Shown here: positions 24,069-32,957 of the stretch, piece by piece
Layout of the letters: each line of letters begins with the position of its first letter
How positions within the stretch are numbered: the stretch's first letter is position 1
Assembly: GCA_036495525.1 (NCBI GenBank)
Contig: DASXMR010000006.1
Coordinates: 1 to 64,000, forward strand
Length of the DNA: 64,000 nt
From: DASXMR01 sp036495525
GTDB lineage: Bacteria; Actinomycetota; Actinomycetes; Streptosporangiales; Streptosporangiaceae
Reading direction: 5' to 3'
Program-made: the position numbers and the translations under genes
Notes under the pieces: generated by a model
The model's input: only the letters and a program-made list of their open reading frames with translations
Told to the model about the DNA's origin: nothing
Database searches by the model: none

Positions 24069-25816
24069 CCGGGGGCTTTGCGCAGGAACTCGCGCAGCTT
24101 CGGCAGCGGCCAGCTGTTGATCACCTGGGCCGGCTCCACCCAGCCGCGCTGCGCCTGGCCGATGCCGTACGGGATGTTGCCCAGGTCGCCGGTCGAGTGC
24201 GCGTCACTGTCGATGGAGAACAGCACGCCGGCGTCGCGCGCCGCGCGGATGTGATCGGCTGGCAGGTCGAGCCGCTCCGGGTGCGAGTTGAGCTCCAGCG
24301 CCGTGCCGGTACGCGCGCACGCACGGAACAGCTGGCCGAAGTCCACGTCGACAGGCGGGCGCCGGCCGATCCGGCGGGCCAGCGGATGCCCGATGACGTG
24401 CACGTGCGGGTTCTCGCACGCGGTGATCAGCCGCCGGGTCATCTCCCGCCGCGGCTGGTCGAAGTGCGAGTGCACCGACGCGACGCAGACGTCGAATCCG
24501 GCCAGGAAGTCAGCCGGCCAGTCGACGCTGCCGTCCGGCGCGATGTTCAGCTCGGTGCCGTGCAGCAGCCGCATCGGCTCGCCGCCTGACTCGGCGGCAG
24601 CCTCGGCGAGGTGCGCGTCCAGCTGCTTAACCTGCTCGCGCTGGGCGAGCATCTTCTCGTCGGTCATCCGCTGCATCACCAGGTCGGGCGCGTGATCGGT
24701 GATCGCATAGTAGGAATAGCCGCGGGCCTGCGCCGCCGCGATCATGTCACCCAGCGAGGCCACGCCATCGGTCAGGTTCGTGTGCGTGTGCAGGTCGCCG
24801 CGAATGTCCTCGGCAGTTACCAGGGACGGCAGCTCGCCGCGCTGGGCGGCCTGCACCTCGCCTGCGTTCTCGCGCAGCGGCGGCGGCACCCAGGCCATGC
24901 CCAGCCGCTGGTAGACCTCTTCCTCGGTGCGCGACACGATCAGCTCGCCGGTGCCAGCGTCGAACAGGCCATATTCCGACAGCTTGAGCCCCGAGCGCAC
25001 GGCGATCTCGCGCACCCGCACGTTGTGCGACTGCGAGCCGGTGAAGTACTGCAGCGCCGCGCCCCAGCAGTCCAGCGGGATCACCCGCAGGTCGACCTGC
25101 AGCCCGCGGGCCACCCGCACCGAGGTCTTGGTGTCGCCGCTCGCGATCACGCTGGTGACTTCGGGCATCGCGGTCAGCGCCGTCATCAGCGGCCCGCTGT
25201 CCTGCGCCGCCGCCAGCACGTCGATGTCGCCGACGGTCTCCCGCATCCGCCGCAGCGAGCCGGCGTGCGTGCAGCGCAGGCAGCCGGGTGCCGCGCTGAC
25301 CGCCGCGACCACTCTGGCGGCGGTTTGCGTCGCGACGTTGAGCAGCGCGCGCTGGCTGGCCGTATGCAGCAGCTCGATGCCCTGCAGCAGCTTCTCCTCG
25401 CTCTTGGTCCCGAAGCCGCGCACGTCAGCGAGCCGGCCGTCGTTGATCGCCTCGGTCAGCCCGGCGACCGAGCTGATCCCCAGTTCGCGGTAGAGCAGCA
25501 GCGCGCGCTTCGGCCCGAGTGCCGGGATCCTGGTCAGCTCGCGGACGCCAGCCGGGATCTGCTCGCGCAGCCGTTCCAGCGCGGCGATGCTGCCCGTTGT
25601 GGTGAACTCGCCGATCTTCTCCGCGATGGACTTGCCGACGCCGGGTATCTGCTGCAGCTGAGTCGCGGTCAGCTCAGCGACGTCCTCCGGGAAGCCAGCC
25701 ACCGAGCGAGCTGCCTTCTCGTAGTTGCGCGCCCGGAACGCGTCGCCGCCGGTGATCTGGGTCAGCTCGGCGTACTCCCGCAGCAGCGCCGCGACATCCT
25801 CATTCGCCCGGCTCAT
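24065..25816 (-). CDS. polX: DNA polymerase/3'-5' exonuclease PolX
   Basis: 583 residues in the bacterial PolX order: helix-hairpin-helix DNA-binding region (QIPGVGKSIAEKIGEF near 52; IPALGPKRALLLYRELGI), family X polymerase core (VGDIDVLAA and VDLRVI carrying the catalytic Asp residues), then a PHP exonuclease domain (GDLHTHTNLTDG, YAITDHAPDL, SIDSDAHS). It is a repair polymerase of the base-excision type. The ATG at 25816 begins the family N-terminus SRANEDVAALLREYAEL; the open frame to 25915 is not supported. It is convergent with corA. Confidence 0.94.
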   Translation of the reverse strand: MSRANEDVAALLREYAELTQITGGDAFRARNYEKAARSVAGFPEDVAELTATQLQQIPGVGKSIAEKIGEFTTTGSIAALERLREQIPAGVRELTRIPALGPKRALLLYRELGISSVAGLTEAINDGRLADVRGFGTKSEEKLLQGIELLHTASQRALLNVATQTAARVVAAVSAAPGCLRCTHAGSLRRMRETVGDIDVLAAAQDSGPLMTALTAMPEVTSVIASGDTKTSVRVARGLQVDLRVIPLDCWGAALQYFTGSQSHNVRVREIAVRSGLKLSEYGLFDAGTGELIVSRTEEEVYQRLGMAWVPPPLRENAGEVQAAQRGELPSLVTAEDIRGDLHTHTNLTDGVASLGDMIAAAQARGYSYYAITDHAPDLVMQRMTDEKMLAQREQVKQLDAHLAEAAAESGGEPMRLLHGTELNIAPDGSVDWPADFLAGFDVCVASVHSHFDQPRREMTRRLITACENPHVHVIGHPLARRIGRRPPVDVDFGQLFRACARTGTALELNSHPERLDLPADHIRAARDAGVLFSIDSDAHSTGDLGNIPYGIGQAQRGWVEPAQVINSWPLPKLREFLRKAPG

Positions 25817-26010
25817 GAACAGCATTCTGCCCGGCCGCTGGCCAGCCGGCCGGGCGCCACGGGTCAGTACTGGCGCAGCAGCCCCCGCCGGACAGTGCGG
25901 GCGCTGAATCAGCACGCCCCGATGCGGGGCTAAGAGGCATCTATCGCTGTAGCCGGCGGCCTGCGAAGATGTCCGGACGGCCGGGCAGCTGAGGAACGGC
26001 GGCGCAGAAC

Positions 26011-26730
26011 ATGACGATCACCGACGGCGGCGAAGCCGGCCCGATCAGCCAGGTCCGCGAGGGTGGCAAGCGTCGCAGGCTACCGCGCCGGATCCGGTGG
26101 GGCCTGGGCGGCCTGGGCATAATTGCGATCGCCGGGCTGATCACGATCGCCATCGCGGCGAAGCACTACCAGCCCTTGTCGTACGGCAGCTCGGAAAACG
26201 ACGCGGAGCTCTACCCTGGAATGCCCTCCGGCCAGGGAATCCGGCTCGTGAATACCGTCGGTAACCTGCACGAGGACTTCTACATCCCGCCGCAGCGCGG
26301 AGCGTTCTCGCTCTTCGTCGACGTCAGCAACAACGGCTCGTATCCGGTCACCATCGAGGCGGTCACGGTGCCGGCGAGCGGCCTGCGCCTGGCGGGGCCC
26401 GTGCGCTACTCGGTTCCCGGCATGGGCGGATCGGACATCATCCCGCCACCGCAGTCCCGGCTTCTGCACGACTTCGTGCTGCGGCCGGGCGGGGAAATGT
26501 TCATCGGTCTGCTGGTCAGGACCTCGCCATGCGCGAGCAGAGACAGCTGGCAGTCGCTGCCCTCTTTCAAGGTGCAGATGCGGTTCCTCGGCTTCACCCG
26601 CTCAGTGGCCCTGCCCTGGGGCATGCAGGGCGACTCGCTGATCATGCACCAGCCAGCAGGCGGGCCGGGCGACCCAGGAACCGTCTGCCTGCCGGACACA
26701 ATCCCGCCAGAAGCGCCAGGCGGCAGCTAG
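26011..26730 (+). CDS. Hypothetical membrane-anchored extracytoplasmic protein
   Basis: 239 residues, not recognised. A basic cytoplasmic N-terminus (KRRRLPRRIRWG) precedes one membrane helix at about residues 31-52 (GGLGIIAIAGLITIAIAA). The outside part has an immunoglobulin-like strand pattern (FSLFVDVSNNGSYPVTIEAVTVP) and two cysteines (residues ~173 and ~229) that could form a disulfide. It is divergent from polX with a 194-bp gap, and convergent with the two-component genes, separated by a palindrome. Confidence 0.7.
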   Translation: MTITDGGEAGPISQVREGGKRRRLPRRIRWGLGGLGIIAIAGLITIAIAAKHYQPLSYGSSENDAELYPGMPSGQGIRLVNTVGNLHEDFYIPPQRGAFSLFVDVSNNGSYPVTIEAVTVPASGLRLAGPVRYSVPGMGGSDIIPPPQSRLLHDFVLRPGGEMFIGLLVRTSPCASRDSWQSLPSFKVQMRFLGFTRSVALPWGMQGDSLIMHQPAGGPGDPGTVCLPDTIPPEAPGGS

Positions 26731-26754
26731 CCATCGGCATCGCTGACGGCGGCG

Positions 26755-26776
26755 GCCAGGCGGCTAGCCGCCTGGC
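26755..26776. terminator. 22-bp palindrome between convergent genes
   Basis: GCCAGGCGGCT followed by its exact reverse complement, lying between the stops at 26730 and 26811. It probably terminates both transcripts. Confidence 0.6.
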
Positions 26777-26810
26777 TTCCCACGCCCAGTTAGCTGCGTA
26801 CCCATACTGG

Positions 26811-27503
26811 TCACAGTCGCTCTGGAGTGCCGTCACCCTGGCGTCCGGCCTGGCGGCCGAGTCCGGCGTCGCGGGCGGCCACGATGGCCTGTGCCCTCTC
26901 GGCCAGTTGCAGCTTGGCCAGGATGTTGGACACATTATTGGCAACGGTCTTTGCCGACAGGAACATTTGCTGCCCGATCTGCGCATTCGTCAATCCCGCA
27001 GCGACGCCGTCGAGGATCTCCCGTTCCCGTTGCGTAAGTTGGGGGAAAGGCGCCGCTTGCGGATGCGAGCCGGGCGCGAACCAGGTACGCAGCCGCTGCG
27101 CGAGCGCCGCGCCGAACACAGCCTGCCCGGCCGCGGCCGCCCGGATAGCGGTGATGATGTCCGTCCCGTCTGCGCCCTTGAGCAGGTATCCGGCTGCTCC
27201 CGCCGACAGCGCGGAGAAGACCATGTCGTCGTCCTCGAACATGGTCAGCACGAGCACCGCGATGCCGGGCCGCCCGGCTACGATCTGGCGAGTCGCCTCG
27301 ATCCCGTGCAGCCCCGGCAGCTGAAGGTCCATGATGACGACATCCGGCTGCAATTCGGCAGCCAGCTCTACCGCTGCGCGGCCGTCGCCCGCCTCGTCAG
27401 CGATCATGATGTCCTCTTCGGCGCTGAGCACCGCGCGAAGCCCTTGCCGTACCAGCGGATGGTCATCGACGAGCAGGACTGAGATCGGGCGCTGACGGCT
27501 CAT
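26811..27503 (-). CDS. NarL/LuxR-family response regulator
   Basis: 230 residues. The receiver domain has VLLVDDHPLVRQGLRAVL with the acidic pair, VVIMDLQLPG with the phospho-Asp near residue 54, and the YLLKGA Lys. A LuxR-type HTH follows (LTQREREILDGVAAGLTNAQIG). Its ATG overlaps the histidine kinase stop (ATGA), so it is the cognate partner of that kinase. It probably activates target genes when phosphorylated; the two genes divergent from the kinase are candidates. Confidence 0.94.
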   Translation of the reverse strand: MSRQRPISVLLVDDHPLVRQGLRAVLSAEEDIMIADEAGDGRAAVELAAELQPDVVIMDLQLPGLHGIEATRQIVAGRPGIAVLVLTMFEDDDMVFSALSAGAAGYLLKGADGTDIITAIRAAAAGQAVFGAALAQRLRTWFAPGSHPQAAPFPQLTQREREILDGVAAGLTNAQIGQQMFLSAKTVANNVSNILAKLQLAERAQAIVAARDAGLGRQAGRQGDGTPERL

Positions 27504-29590
27504 GAGACCTCACCTGCCGGAAGGCGGAAGCATGCCCGGACTGTGCCGCCGTCAGCGCCGGGGCCGGCTACCAGCGTGCCGCCCAGCTCGGCAGCGCGTT
27601 CCCGCATTGCCAGCAGGCCCACGCCTGCCTGCCATGGGCCGCCGCCTGTGCCGTCGTCGCAGACCTCGATGAGAAGCCGGCCCGGCTCCCTGATCGCCAG
27701 CCGTACCCGGCAATTCTGCGCTCCGGAATGCCGGACGACATTGCTGACCGCCTCGACCACGATCCGGAACGTGGCGACTTCGACGGCCGCCGGCAAGTCG
27801 GTGATGCGGTCCGCATCGAGGGCGATCCGCATCCCGGTTCCCTCCTCCAGGCGCTGGATGTGCGCGGCGATCGCGCCGGCCAGGCCGAGGTCGTCCAGCG
27901 ATGACGGTCGCAGGCCGTACACGATGCCGCGCAGGTCGGCGATGGCCTGCGCGGTAGCCTGCCTGGCCTGGTCGAGCAGCAGGCCGATCTCCGCATGATC
28001 CTCGCCCTCTCGCCCAAGGTTGTGCCCGGCGCGGGCGCGGGCTGCGTCGATGGTGAGGCCGGCTCCCGTCAGCAGCGGACCGAGGCCGTCGTGCAGGTCG
28101 CGCCGCAGCCGACGGCGTTCTTCTTCCCGCGCGCTGACCAGCCGCTGCCTGGAGTCCAGCAGATCGGCTGTCAGCGCCTCGGCGTGAACGGCGGCACCCG
28201 CCTGATGGGCGATGTCGCCGAGTACCGCGCGGTCACGCGGGTCGAACGCGTGCTCGCCGCGTCGTGGCATGGCGACGAGGACGCCAGCGGACACGCCCTG
28301 GTAGCTGAGCTGCCACCGCTCGGCCCTGGCATCATCGGCGACCGCTGGATCTCCGAATGCCGCCAGCACCGAACCGTCGGATGGCCGCTCGATGGCCACG
28401 TAGGGGAGGCGGAGTGACTCCGCCACCGCCGTGACTACCGCGGGCAGTACCTCGCCCGGCGCTGCCACGGTGGTCAGCCGCCGTCCGAGATCGCTCAGCG
28501 CCCGGTACGGGTCGTTGCGCTGCCCGTAGAAGAGGTGGTCAACTAGCCGCTGGCCGTAACTTCTCGCCGGCGCGAACGTCACGGCGGCGACTGCCGCCGC
28601 GAGGATGAACCCGGTCCGTTCGCTGGCCACTGCGGTGCCGGCCGCGGCGACCGCCGCGAATATCCCGGCGACCGCGATCGTCACCAGCGCGTACCCGGCA
28701 GACCGGCGGATCACCGTGTCGATCGCCCACAGCCGGTACCGGACGACCGGGATCGCCAGCGTTGTCACGAAGAACAGGCCGTCGAGCAGGTCGACAACCG
28801 CAGGCAGCACCTGGTTCACGGCGAACGGGAAGAGGATGAACGACAAGACAACGCCGTAAGCCCGCCAGCGCAACTGGTACCGCTCTATGCCGGTCGCCTG
28901 CCATGCCCGGCGCAGCACGCCGACACCGGCGATCAGGCCGAGCAGCACGACGAGCGGCACGACGACACTCAGGTCAGCCGCGATCTGGCCGATCGTCGTG
29001 CCGCCCGTGAGCGGGTTGCTGACCTGTCGTGCTGGCGAGCCCGGGCGTACCAGGGTCATCTTCTGATCGGTCAGCAGGCCTGCCAGCAGCGCCAGCGCGA
29101 TACCGGTGATCAGCGCGATCTCCAGTACCCGGCCGTAGCGGGAGCTCAGCCGGCCAGACGGGAACCGCAGGTTGACCAGTCCTTGCACGGCGAGCGGCAG
29201 AATGGCCGTGACGGAGACGGCATAGGCGACAAGGACAAGCCGCTGACTTGCACCGTTACTGGCGGCGAGATATGCCAGCGAGCCCGCACCCGATCCCACC
29301 GCGGCCAGCACTGCGGCTACGGATAGCAGCCAGCCAAAAGGCAGATCGGGCCGCCGGACGATCAGGAACGCGCCAGTGACGGCGTAGGGCACCGAGTAGC
29401 TGACCGCGGTCAGCATCCCTTCGCGGAAGCCAGCCGGCGCCGCCGCGATCTGCAGCAGGGCCACCACAGTCACGATCGCGCCCGCCACCGTGATCAGCAG
29501 CCCGAACGCCGCTGCCCAGGCCGGACGGCGCCGGGGTGACCAGGCGCTGAGCTGGGCGTGCGTCGTCGTTGCTATGAGATCAAGATGCAC
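27500..29590 (-). CDS. Membrane sensor histidine kinase (HisKA_3 type)
   Basis: 696 residues. The N-terminal ~400 residues contain about nine or ten membrane helices. A GAF-like segment follows (EVLPAVVTAVAESLRLPYVAIE), then the dimerisation/phosphotransfer helix RRLRRDLHDGLGPLLTG with the phospho-His, and a HATPase_c domain (NVVRHSGA, DDGTGGG, GVGLLAMRERAAELGG). The start is uncertain: GTG 29590 is the first start just before the first membrane region, while the upstream frame to 30058 overlaps the divergent gene and reads as noise. The signal is unknown. Confidence 0.9.
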   Translation of the reverse strand: MHLDLIATTTHAQLSAWSPRRRPAWAAAFGLLITVAGAIVTVVALLQIAAAPAGFREGMLTAVSYSVPYAVTGAFLIVRRPDLPFGWLLSVAAVLAAVGSGAGSLAYLAASNGASQRLVLVAYAVSVTAILPLAVQGLVNLRFPSGRLSSRYGRVLEIALITGIALALLAGLLTDQKMTLVRPGSPARQVSNPLTGGTTIGQIAADLSVVVPLVVLLGLIAGVGVLRRAWQATGIERYQLRWRAYGVVLSFILFPFAVNQVLPAVVDLLDGLFFVTTLAIPVVRYRLWAIDTVIRRSAGYALVTIAVAGIFAAVAAAGTAVASERTGFILAAAVAAVTFAPARSYGQRLVDHLFYGQRNDPYRALSDLGRRLTTVAAPGEVLPAVVTAVAESLRLPYVAIERPSDGSVLAAFGDPAVADDARAERWQLSYQGVSAGVLVAMPRRGEHAFDPRDRAVLGDIAHQAGAAVHAEALTADLLDSRQRLVSAREEERRRLRRDLHDGLGPLLTGAGLTIDAARARAGHNLGREGEDHAEIGLLLDQARQATAQAIADLRGIVYGLRPSSLDDLGLAGAIAAHIQRLEEGTGMRIALDADRITDLPAAVEVATFRIVVEAVSNVVRHSGAQNCRVRLAIREPGRLLIEVCDDGTGGGPWQAGVGLLAMRERAAELGGTLVAGPGADGGTVRACFRLPAGEVS

Positions 29591-29759
29591 GCATCCACGC
29601 GCCGAGCGCAACGAACTGCGCTCCCGGACCGTCGGGTGATCCTCCCTGGCAAGCGGGACGACGCAGGGAACGCGGTCCCTGGCCGCGGGAACGCGCCCTG
29701 ACTGACGATTCCCGTATCGCTGCTCCGGCACCGGCCGGGCGCCAGACACAGGAGCTTCC

Positions 29760-30119
29760 ATGAAGATCGTTCGCTGGATCGCCGTCGCAGCCCTGTCGCT
29801 CATCTCGCTGATGGACATCGGCTCCGTCCTGAGCGGCAGCGGTGACACCGTCCCGGTCATCGTCCTGGCAACGCTGCTCGGCCTGTTCGGGCTCGTTGCC
29901 ACGTATGGCCTGCTCCGCCGGCGTGCATGGGGCGCGTCAGCAGCGGTGACAGCCGCCGCCGTCAACGTCGTGAGCGCGCTGATCGCGATGGCCGTCAGCA
30001 GCGCAGGCGCGCTCGCCGGGCTCGCGGTCAGCCTGGCCGCGCTGGTGCTGACCGCCATTTCCGCCTACCCCGCCCTGGCCAGGCGTCCGCGCACCCATGC
30101 GGCTGACCTCAACAGGTAG
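29760..30119 (+). CDS. Small four-helix membrane protein
   Basis: 119 residues, essentially four hydrophobic helices (residues ~5-25, 32-53, 57-80, 83-105) with short loops and a charged RRPRTHAADLNR tail. The ATG has a good Shine-Dalgarno (CAGGAG). No family is recognised. It is divergent from the sensor kinase and upstream of a secreted barrel protein, so it may be a target of that system or its accessory (inference). Confidence 0.75.
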   Translation: MKIVRWIAVAALSLISLMDIGSVLSGSGDTVPVIVLATLLGLFGLVATYGLLRRRAWGASAAVTAAAVNVVSALIAMAVSSAGALAGLAVSLAALVLTAISAYPALARRPRTHAADLNR

Positions 30120-30213
30120 CCGCCTCGTTCCCGCTCATCCCACACCCAGTAACCAGCAGGTCAGCACGCTGGTCCGTCGCACGGCGGGCCAGGAACCACA
30201 CACGGAGGTCGTC

Positions 30214-30660
30214 ATGAAACTACGCACGCGCGCATCCATCGCCGCCATCGCCACCGCGGCTGCCGTCGGCGGGACCGGGGCGTTCCTGCTGCCAGCCGCC
30301 AGCGCTCATGCCGTGTCACACACGCTGAAGTTCACCTCGGTTCAGCAGGCGACAGCGAGCTTCTCCCGGACGATGGGTGCCGCTGAAGACAAAGACGTCA
30401 GCAAAGCGGGCAAGGTGATCGGGTACGACGTGATCAGGTTCTCTTTCAACCCGAAGAACAACATCACCACTCTGGGAGTCGCGGTCGACCTCAAGGGCGG
30501 CTTCCTCTACGGCGTAATGCGCGAAGCCAGCAGGCCGGTGATTCACGGCCGAGTGACCGGAGGAACCGGAGCCTTCCGGGGTGCAACCGGCACAATCACT
30601 GCTAAGAGCCTCAACATGAACGACACTAAGACCGGCGTGACCATCACCTACCACACGTGA
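30214..30660 (+). CDS. Secreted allene-oxide-cyclase/dirigent-like barrel protein
   Basis: 148 residues with a signal peptide ending near the PAASAHA site at residue ~32. The mature part has the pattern DVIRFSFNPKNN...GVAVDLKGGFLYGVM...GRVTGGTGAFRGATGTITA, which matches the AOC/dirigent-like eight-stranded barrel proteins found in actinobacteria. The turn GGTGAFRGATG is the clearest mark. No catalytic role is known for bacterial members. Shine-Dalgarno CGGAGG precedes the ATG. A strong terminator follows. Confidence 0.78.
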   Translation: MKLRTRASIAAIATAAAVGGTGAFLLPAASAHAVSHTLKFTSVQQATASFSRTMGAAEDKDVSKAGKVIGYDVIRFSFNPKNNITTLGVAVDLKGGFLYGVMREASRPVIHGRVTGGTGAFRGATGTITAKSLNMNDTKTGVTITYHT

Positions 30661-30696
30661 GCAGCAGATCTGGCGCTCCTGGCTGAGGCTCCATTG

Positions 30697-30729
30697 CCCG
30701 TGCTCTGCCCCGACCGGGCAGAGCACGGG
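30697..30729 (+). terminator. Terminator after the secreted barrel protein gene
   Basis: A perfect 14-bp stem (CCCGTGCTCTGCCC / GGGCAGAGCACGGG) with a 5-nt loop, 37 bp past the stop codon. It also lies just beyond the end of the convergent oxidoreductase gene and may serve both. Confidence 0.8.
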
Positions 30730-30769
30730 CCGACGCGTAGCTATTCGGCGGCCGCCTCTCGGCTGGCGC

Positions 30770-31696
30770 TCAGGTTTGGAGCGGCATCAGATCGCTGACC
30801 AGGTGATCGAGGAACTCGCCCGGCAGCGGGACGCTGGCCTCAGCCGGGCGAACCACGAACTTGCTGATGCCGGCCTCGACGTATCGCTCGATCATCTGGC
30901 GGGCGTCATCCCAGCCGAGCGCGATGAGCTCGGCCGGGTCGGTCTGCGGCCGGCGCTGGCGCACGGCCGCCACCGTCTCGGCAGGCAGCGTGCCGCCCGT
31001 TGCCACCGCCAGGCTGATCCCGAAGTGCTCCGGGTCCACCTCGCGTCCGGCGTCAGCAGCCGCCTGCTGGATGGCCTCGCGTCCGGCCCGCGCCTCCAGC
31101 GGAGTGCGGAAGCTGGCGAGCCACCCGTCGCCGAGCCTGCCGACCCGGTCCAGCGCACCCGGCGCGCTGCCACCGAGCCAGATGTCCAGCGGCTTGCCCG
31201 GCACCGGCCCTGGACGGGCGTCGCTGACGCTGAAGAACTCGCCGTCGAACGACACGCTTTCCTGGGTAAGCAGCAGCCGCAGCAGCCGCAGGGACTCGTC
31301 GAATACAGCGCCACGGCGTACTGGCTGGTCCTGGTCCCCGGTCCCCGGTCGGCGGGCGGGTAGCGGGAAGAAATCGCGCTCGCCGCGCCTGGCCGGCTGC
31401 AGCCCGAACACCGGCAGGATCCGGCCCGGCGCGAGCCCGAACAGCGTGGCGAGCTGCTTGGCGACCAGTACCGGATGGCGGCCGGGCAGTACCGAGACTC
31501 CCGTGCCCACCTTGAGTCTGCTCGTGCGCGCTGCCGCGTACGCCAGGCCGGTGAACGGCTCGACCATCGGCCCGGTGACCACCTCGGAGAACCACAGCGA
31601 GTCGACGCGCGCCGCCTCGAGCTGCTCAACGGTGCTGGCGAGAGTGTCCGGGTGCCCGGCCTGGCCAAGGCCAACCCCAATCCTGATTTTCACCAC
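30770..31696 (-). CDS. LLM-class luciferase-like oxidoreductase
   Basis: 308 residues, TIM-barrel. It starts VVKIRIGVGLGQ and shows LEAARVDSLWFSEVV, RLKVGTGVSVLPGRHPVLVAKQLATL, GKPLDIWLGGSAPGALDRVGRLGDGWLASF, and a C-terminal YVEAGISKFVVRP. The cofactor is probably F420 or FMN; substrate unknown. The start is one of two adjacent GTG codons (31696/31693) after GGATGGG. The frame is open far upstream to 32413, but that part is a decayed restriction gene, so the 547-residue fusion is an accident of frame. The 5' end is duplicated at 33747-33870. Confidence 0.85.
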   Translation of the reverse strand: MVKIRIGVGLGQAGHPDTLASTVEQLEAARVDSLWFSEVVTGPMVEPFTGLAYAAARTSRLKVGTGVSVLPGRHPVLVAKQLATLFGLAPGRILPVFGLQPARRGERDFFPLPARRPGTGDQDQPVRRGAVFDESLRLLRLLLTQESVSFDGEFFSVSDARPGPVPGKPLDIWLGGSAPGALDRVGRLGDGWLASFRTPLEARAGREAIQQAAADAGREVDPEHFGISLAVATGGTLPAETVAAVRQRRPQTDPAELIALGWDDARQMIERYVEAGISKFVVRPAEASVPLPGEFLDHLVSDLMPLQT

Positions 31697-31710
31697 CCCA
31701 TCCGACCACG
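31586..31710. repeat. Direct repeat copy A: 5' end of luciferase-like gene
   Basis: 125 bp matching 33747-33870 at about 80% identity in the same orientation, with the last 31 bp (ending CATCCGACCACG) identical. It covers the first ~37 codons and start region of the oxidoreductase. The two copies bracket the restriction-gene remnant and the DUF433/DUF5615 module. Confidence 0.85.
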
Positions 31711-31759
31711 CCAACGGCCGGATCTGCACGTCGGGATCTCGGAGCGCTGCAGTTAAGGA

Positions 31760-32541
31760 ATCGCCGCCTGACGCCCTGGTCGGCCTTGGTCTCGCGAAGC
31801 TGCAGTGCGTGGAAAGTTGGTGATCACGATCTGCGCCTGCGGCAATCCCCGGCTCCAGGTCCGATGGGACCAGGTCGCGCAGCTTGTAGTAACTGTCGGG
31901 CTCACCCGGCCGCAGGACGCGCGGCCGGTCCCGGATCGTGAGACCAGGGGTCACGACCAGGAATCTGTTCGCGAACCGGGCATCGTTGGGCGCCGCTGCC
32001 TTGTTGAGGGTCTGCCAGGCGATGAGCATGGTCATCACGACCGTCTTGCCGCTGCCGGTCGCCATCTTCAGCCCGACCCGGTTCAGCCCGGTGTTATGCG
32101 CCTGATTCTTCCGGCCGAGCTCGTTCCTGATCCACACGTCACCGGCCTTCTGCGCCGCCTCGGCCAAGTAGATCGCGGTTTCCGCGGCCTCTCGCTGGCA
32201 GAAGAGCACGGGATTGTCGCGGTCAGGGTCGCTCCAGCACTCCAGCAGCCGCCGGGTCACCGGGGTGACGTCCGGGTATCCGGCCTGGCGCCATCGCCCC
32301 ACGCGGTCCCGGATCGAGTTGACGAAGTCGTTCTTCTCGATCTGATCCTCGGTCAGCTCCGCCAGCTCGAGCTGCTGCTGTGTGTCGCGCTTGCGCGGGC
32401 GAGGCGCCGGCACAAAGTAGGAGCTGGGTCGGCGGCCTTCGACGACTTCGTTCGTTATCCCTCGGTGTCGAACTTGAAGTGCTGGCGCGGTGCCTGGTAC
32501 GGCGAGTTGATGATCGGGTTGTCGATAACGCGATCAGCCAT
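31760..32541 (-). pseudogene. Type III-like restriction endonuclease subunit (DEAD helicase), 5' remnant
   Basis: Reading across frames from ATG 32541 gives ADRVIDNPIINSPYQAP, QHFKFDTEG, (shift near 32457) TNEVVEGRRPSSYF, then MATGSGKTVVMTMLIAWQ (Walker A), FLVVTPGLTIRD, LVPSDLEPG, (shift near 31845) QAQIVITN, (shift near 31814) FHALQLRETKADQGV. This is the N-terminal ~250 residues of the Res/BPTD_3080-like restriction helicases, normally over 900 residues long. At least three single-base shifts and loss of the rest show it is dead. The 3' limit near 31760 is approximate. No intact modification gene is in the window. Confidence 0.88.
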
Positions 32542-32936
32542 CGCTGTCCACCAGCCTCCAATACGGCTCTACACCGGTCTGCCTGGTCCTCGCCCGCCAA
32601 ACTACGGCAATTGATAGACGGCGAAGGTATCGTCCGCGTTGACAGCCTTCGGCTAGAATCGTTCGATAGTGCCCCTAGCGCAGCAAGTGCGATTTAGCTG
32701 AGAGCTTGGCCCGACCAGCCCCTCGACTCTTCAGCAAGCGCCACCAGCCCGCATATGTGGATGACTTGATGTCTACCAGCTTGGACGTGCCTTTGGCGCG
32801 CGCAGCCGCTGTCGAGGAAGATCGGCCGCTCCTTCGGCGTACTCGTCGTCTGCGCGGATCTTCCGACGTCAAGGGGCCCGGTTAGTTAGGCGCGGCTTGC
32901 TCATGTCTGGGCAAGTACTAAGACTATTCAGTACTA
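32542..32936. other. Region upstream of restriction remnant, no intact gene
   Basis: About 395 bp of lower GC than the surroundings. On the minus strand 32675-32872 is an open frame whose last 39 residues (including SSTYAGWWRLLKSRG) have a protein-like composition. It could be the tail of a lost upstream gene such as the methyltransferase partner of the restriction subunit, but I do not recognise it. Two AGTACT hexamers at 32914-32919 and 32930-32935 lie just upstream of the antitoxin promoter. Confidence 0.4.
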
Positions 32937-32951
32937 CATTGTGCTACAATG
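32937..32951. promoter_or_regulatory. Operator-like inverted repeat at the DUF433/DUF5615 promoter
   Basis: CATTGT, three bases, ACAATG: a perfect 6-bp inverted repeat directly over the extended -10 element. This position fits autorepression by the antitoxin. Confidence 0.5.
32942..32950 (+). promoter_or_regulatory. Extended -10 promoter of the DUF433/DUF5615 operon
   Basis: TGC-TACAAT ends 7 nt before the ATG at 32958, the same geometry as at the higBA-like operon. It overlaps the alternative ATG at 32949, which therefore would not be on the transcript. Confidence 0.55.
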
Positions 32952-32957
32952 AACTAC

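Noticed and set aside
32223..32600. 125-codon minus-strand frame starting with MAGEDQADRC
   Set aside because: It is the wrong frame over the start of the restriction remnant; the real N-terminus (ADRVIDNPIINSPY) is in another frame.
32675..32872. 65-codon minus frame as a methyltransferase tail
   Set aside because: Position fits a lost modification gene, but the residues match nothing I can name, so no gene was called.
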